A stretch of DNA of 10,342 nucleotides, from NCBI GenBank assembly GCA_003024985.2, contig PXIH01S0057739.1. One strand, written 5' to 3'. Of this stretch, positions 7,629 to 10,342 are shown piece by piece (positions within the stretch are counted from its first letter, which is position 1; every line of letters starts with the position of its first letter). A program made the translations under genes and the position numbers. Origin of the DNA: Euperipatoides rowelli (lineage: Eukaryota; Onychophora; Udeonychophora; Euonychophora; Peripatopsidae). The notes under the pieces were generated by a model. That model ran no database searches and had not been told where the DNA came from. It was given only the letters and a program-made list of their open reading frames with translations.

Positions 7629-8777
7629 TATTATTAGTTTTCTATTTTTTCTTTCTCTATTAATTATTTATTTAGCCTATCTAATTCTGCTACCTACATT
7701 TTTAGTTCCTGCATTTGTTTGTTTAAGTTTGTCTCATTAATGGGGTTACAGATATTATGTTACAAGCTTTTTGTTTTGCCTCATGCATCTTAAATTTCCT
7801 CTCTAACTCCTCAATGTAGTTAGTACTTTCTTTTAAACTAATTTCTCCACATATGATGATCTGATAAACTCTAAGCTTAGATTTGGGGCTAGTCCATCTC
7901 TATACTTTTTGAGTATCATTCGATTGTACTTGCTTAATGGGGTACCCGGGAAAGGTCTTATAAGTTCCACCAACACAAATAGCCTTAGCCTATACTCCAC
8001 AGCAGTCTCATCTTGTCCTTGAGTGCAGTCATTGAATAGTTTACGTGACTGTTCCTTGTCCAGTTGCAATGAAAATAGTTGCCTTAAGTCCTGTAGTCGT
8101 TCTTCCATTGTCAGGAAATTTTGACTGCCTAAACCAGAAATGTATATGGCCTTAGCCTTTCCCACTATTCTTTTTTCTAAAATAGAACGTGTTTGTATGT
8201 CAAGTCCTTTGTAATGTGCCCTAAGCGCACTAAATTCTATTATAAAACAGTCAATTCCGAACACGTCGCCCTCTAAAAGCTGGAAGGTAGCTAGTTTGCA
8301 AGAAGTGTCATGTACGCTGTGTGCAGGCCAGTTATCAGGCATTTGACAGATAACGTTTATCAGGCTAATATGCGGTCATAAGTTTGGCATGGAAGAATTA
8401 GTTTGTATGCAGTTCTCGAATTAGATGGGCCTACATCTTGGCTAGTATAGTGCATCATATGGGTTTGGGCCCCTATGTATGGCATGTTATTCACAATAGT
8501 TTGACTAACTTGTTTACTGTTCAGGCATGCATGCTAATGGTCTCGTTACATTAGAGTCAGACTGTTTGGTCGGCCCTTCAGATGCTACAGCTTCGTGCAT
8601 GTGTATAGTGGCGGTGAACTCGGCTTTTAAACTACTAATAATTTCTCTATAGCTTGTGATTGCCCCGTCCTGCTTTCCTAACTCCTCTCTCAATTCTTTT
8701 ATTAATTTATCCCTTTTTTCAATTTCATTGATATCAGCAATTTGATAAAGTTGTTAGAAGAATCACTCACTCTTCAT
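7587..8777 (-). pseudogene. gag: Gag: coiled coil, capsid region and CCHC zinc knuckle, broken
   Basis: Gag forms the particle and packages element RNA. The likely start is the ATG at 8777-8775; two stops follow at once (8765-8763 TGA, 8756-8754 TAA), then a coiled-coil segment IEKRDKLIKELREEL (about 8722-8678). The frame is lost at 8516, continues in another frame at 8518-8363, and returns to the first frame for the capsid-like part 8342-7833 (169 codons). Here IDCFIIEFSALRAHYKGL and TAVEYRLRLFVLVELIRPF match the style of the gypsy Gag capsid helices. After 7833 lysine/glutamate-rich coiled coil continues in two other frames (7848-7640). The end is a CCHC zinc knuckle (7628-7587): Cys, Cys and His are in register but the fourth ligand codon is TGA at 7589-7587. 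Identification rests on position, the knuckle and the helix pattern. Confidence 0.78.
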
Positions 8778-9163
8778 GCAGACGCTGAATCTGGGTCTTC
8801 GACCGCAATTGTACTGGACAAGACTTATTGTGGCTTAATTTTAGAATTAATAAAGTTTATCTTATTCCAAAATTACACTTTACACAAAAATATTACAATT
8901 CAAAATATAGACTGTTTGTGCATGTGCAAGACCTCATATTGAAACAAACCTAGCATTCACTGTGGATCTATATCGAAAGCTCGTTAACATGGCGTAAACA
9001 AAATATTTTTTAATGTAGATTAAAATTTAGACTTTCCATGCAGACGATACAGTGAATTTCCTACTAAAATAAATTTAGACTATCGTACTTGAAAAACAAT
9101 TGAAATTTTAGCTAATCCGACTAAAACAAATACTTTGGGCTGCCCTTTTACTAATTTAAACAT
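8778..9163 (-). other. 5' leader of the element between primer binding site and gag
   Basis: About 390 nt of AT-rich sequence without a coding frame on the minus strand. It would be the untranslated leader carrying any packaging signal. The plus-strand frame at 8742-8942 is not protein-like and I reject it. Confidence 0.6.
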
Positions 9164-9179
9164 CCTGATCATGGCACCA
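9164..9179 (-). other. Candidate tRNA primer binding site
   Basis: On the minus strand TGGTGCCATGATCAGG starts with TGG, the complement of the CCA end of a tRNA, and sits between the 5' LTR and the gag leader, where minus-strand DNA synthesis would begin. I cannot name the tRNA; it recalls arginine-tRNA type sites (TGGCGACC-GTGACAGG) with several changes. The LTR end should be within about 0-20 nt, at 9180-9200. Confidence 0.55.
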
Positions 9180-9802
9180 AAATTTTATCCCCATATGTCA
9201 TATACTACACTGTAGTAAGGCTTTGTCGGACAGGGAATACAGCTCACCTCCCCCCTATGTTAGCTCTATTCTATCACAAGACAGACTACCAAATTAGTTA
9301 AGCTGATTTGCACCTTTGCTTGACACAATCTATTACTACTGTGACACCTGGCTCTGAGGTCGGATTACCCTACACTAGCATGGAAGACAGGGGTCTCCAA
9401 GGCCAGCATAGACCTACACCCACATGGAAGTCAAGGGTCCACAATCAGTATTGATTTAATCTACTAAGGCGGGGGTCCTGTCTCTAACTGAGCCCACTTA
9501 TAAAATAACACTCGCATTGACACTAATACAATGTTATTCAATTCTGTAAGTGTCACTTAGCGACTAGACCTTGTTACAGCTAATAAGGGCATTTGTGTCA
9601 TAGCAAAGCACAAGTACTAGACTGTAACCATAAATTTAGACAACTTCTATTATCTTCGCAGCTTTGGCTTGTTGGGGCTCAAGCATGACAGTTAAGGCAC
9701 TTGAGGTCCCAATTCATCCTGGCTGACATAGATCGTAGAAGTTAGCCCCAGGAAGAAATTACCGAATAAATACCTTCCCTTTACTATTAACCTCTGTCCA
9801 CA

Positions 9803-9857
9803 CTTACATGTAAATATACATATCCGAGATCACTGATATAACATATCTACATGTAAG
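9803..9857. repeat. Inverted repeat inside the LTR, right copy
   Basis: CTTACATGTA (9803-9812) and TACATGTAAG (9848-9857) are perfect 10-bp arms around a loop of about 35 nt. Partner of the structure at 501-555 in the other LTR. Confidence 0.55.
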
Positions 9858-10170
9858 CTAAATGCATACAGCAGTTACCCCCAAAGGACAAGATAATTAT
9901 TGAAATAGACAAATTGTGCCAATTAGGGATTAATCTCTCATAATAACTAAATATCCAGCACAATTATGTGAGAAAAAGGTAGTCTATCTAAACGTTAATA
10001 GAATACCAGTCTGAACCGACCAACAAGGACTAAAGAGGTAAAAGTGGACCAACCCTTTATTATCCCTGGCCCGATAGAAAATACAGGCACCACCTCTACT
10101 AACCCCATTAGAAAAAAAACCCATGAGTTGAAAGATTAAACTAACTTACATCATTTCAATACTTAGCCTC

Positions 10171-10217
10171 TACACATACACAAACAAGCGTCTGTTTAGC
10201 AAATACACATCTTTATT
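10171..10217 (-). terminator. Poly(A) signal and GU-rich element, 5' LTR
   Basis: AATAAA on the minus strand at 10217-10212, with a GT-rich stretch at 10189-10171 downstream. Same arrangement as in the left LTR; in the 5' LTR such a signal has to be bypassed for full-length transcription. Confidence 0.6.
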
Positions 10218-10342
10218 TGCTTAGAAAAATTAATAACAATGATAACCTTTCCCATATTGTAATAAATAACATTACCCCTTACAGATTACTTTCAGAGTAA
10301 ATACTCTTAAATTACTTTATTTTATGACTAGAAAGGGGGGGG

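Larger units (their letters stand above)
1..10342 (-). mobile_element. Degenerate Ty3/gypsy LTR retrotransposon, nearly complete, minus strand
   Basis: A direct repeat of about 1 kb at both ends (1-1050 and 9287-10342) encloses a coding region read on the minus strand. The domain order is gag, zinc knuckle, protease, reverse transcriptase, RNase H, integrase; integrase after RNase H is the Ty3/gypsy order, not Ty1/copia. A primer-binding-site candidate lies between the gag leader and the right repeat, as expected for a minus-strand element. Both outer ends are cut by the window: the left LTR starts before position 1 and the right LTR runs past 10342, so target-site duplications cannot be seen. 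All domains carry stops or frame changes, so this copy should not be able to move by itself. No env-like ORF is visible. Family membership is well supported; the lineage within Ty3/gypsy is not assigned. Confidence 0.93.
9180..10342 (-). repeat. 5' LTR of the element (partial, cut by the window end)
   Basis: 9287-10342 matches 1-1050. The part 9180-9286 is assigned to the LTR because it lies between the primer-binding-site candidate and the visible match; its partner would be upstream of position 1. Relative to the other copy it carries 22 extra nt at 9575-9596. It keeps the poly(A) signal (10217-10212), the GU-rich element and the inverted repeat. A plus-strand TGTCATATACTACA beginning near 9196 is a possible LTR terminus. 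The window ends in an 8-G run (10335-10342) where the other copy has GGGGGAGAAGGG, so the last bases may be unreliable. U3 and the promoter are outside the window. Confidence 0.85.

Noticed and set aside
8742-8942. Plus-strand 66-codon ORF near the gag start
   Set aside because: It overlaps the gag start and leader antisense, and the protein is not recognisable.

Overview
The window is almost entirely one long, decayed LTR retrotransposon of the Ty3/gypsy (Metaviridae-like) group, read on the minus strand. It sits in AT-rich eukaryotic DNA. Domain order, an aspartyl protease DTG, a YLDD reverse transcriptase box, an HHCC plus D,D-35-E integrase and a GPY/F-type integrase tail fix the group. 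The protein style suggests an invertebrate animal host, perhaps an arthropod, but this is a guess because no host gene is visible.

Layout, left to right on the plus strand (the element runs right to left). Positions 1-1050 are part of the element's 3' LTR, aligning with 9287-10342 at roughly 90% by eye. 1051-3498 is AT-rich non-coding sequence with a degenerate ~52-nt tandem array (about 2117-2440) and a GC-richer islet (about 2822-3228) containing a strong hairpin. 3499-8777 is the gag-pol coding region: Pol C-terminal tail, integrase, RNase H, reverse transcriptase, protease, nucleocapsid zinc knuckle, capsid region and an N-terminal coiled coil. 8778-9163 is the leader. A primer-binding-site candidate lies at 9164-9179. 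From about 9180 to the window end is the 5' LTR, cut by the window edge.

The copy is dead. Stops and frame changes break every domain, the first catalytic Asp of reverse transcriptase reads Asn, the last Cys of the zinc knuckle is a TGA, and the RNase H DHKPL-type Asp reads Glu. The two LTRs also differ, including a 22-nt deletion between short repeats, so the insertion is not recent. Many domain landmarks share one reading frame, which suggests the ancestor encoded gag and pol as one long ORF.

No env-like gene, RNA gene, CRISPR array or host gene was found. The points most worth following up are the hairpin tandem array carrying AATAAA in its loops, the unusually large distance between the pol stop and the part of the LTR that can be matched, and the GC-richer islet. 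I do not see evidence for a new functional system; this is an interesting but degenerate transposable element.
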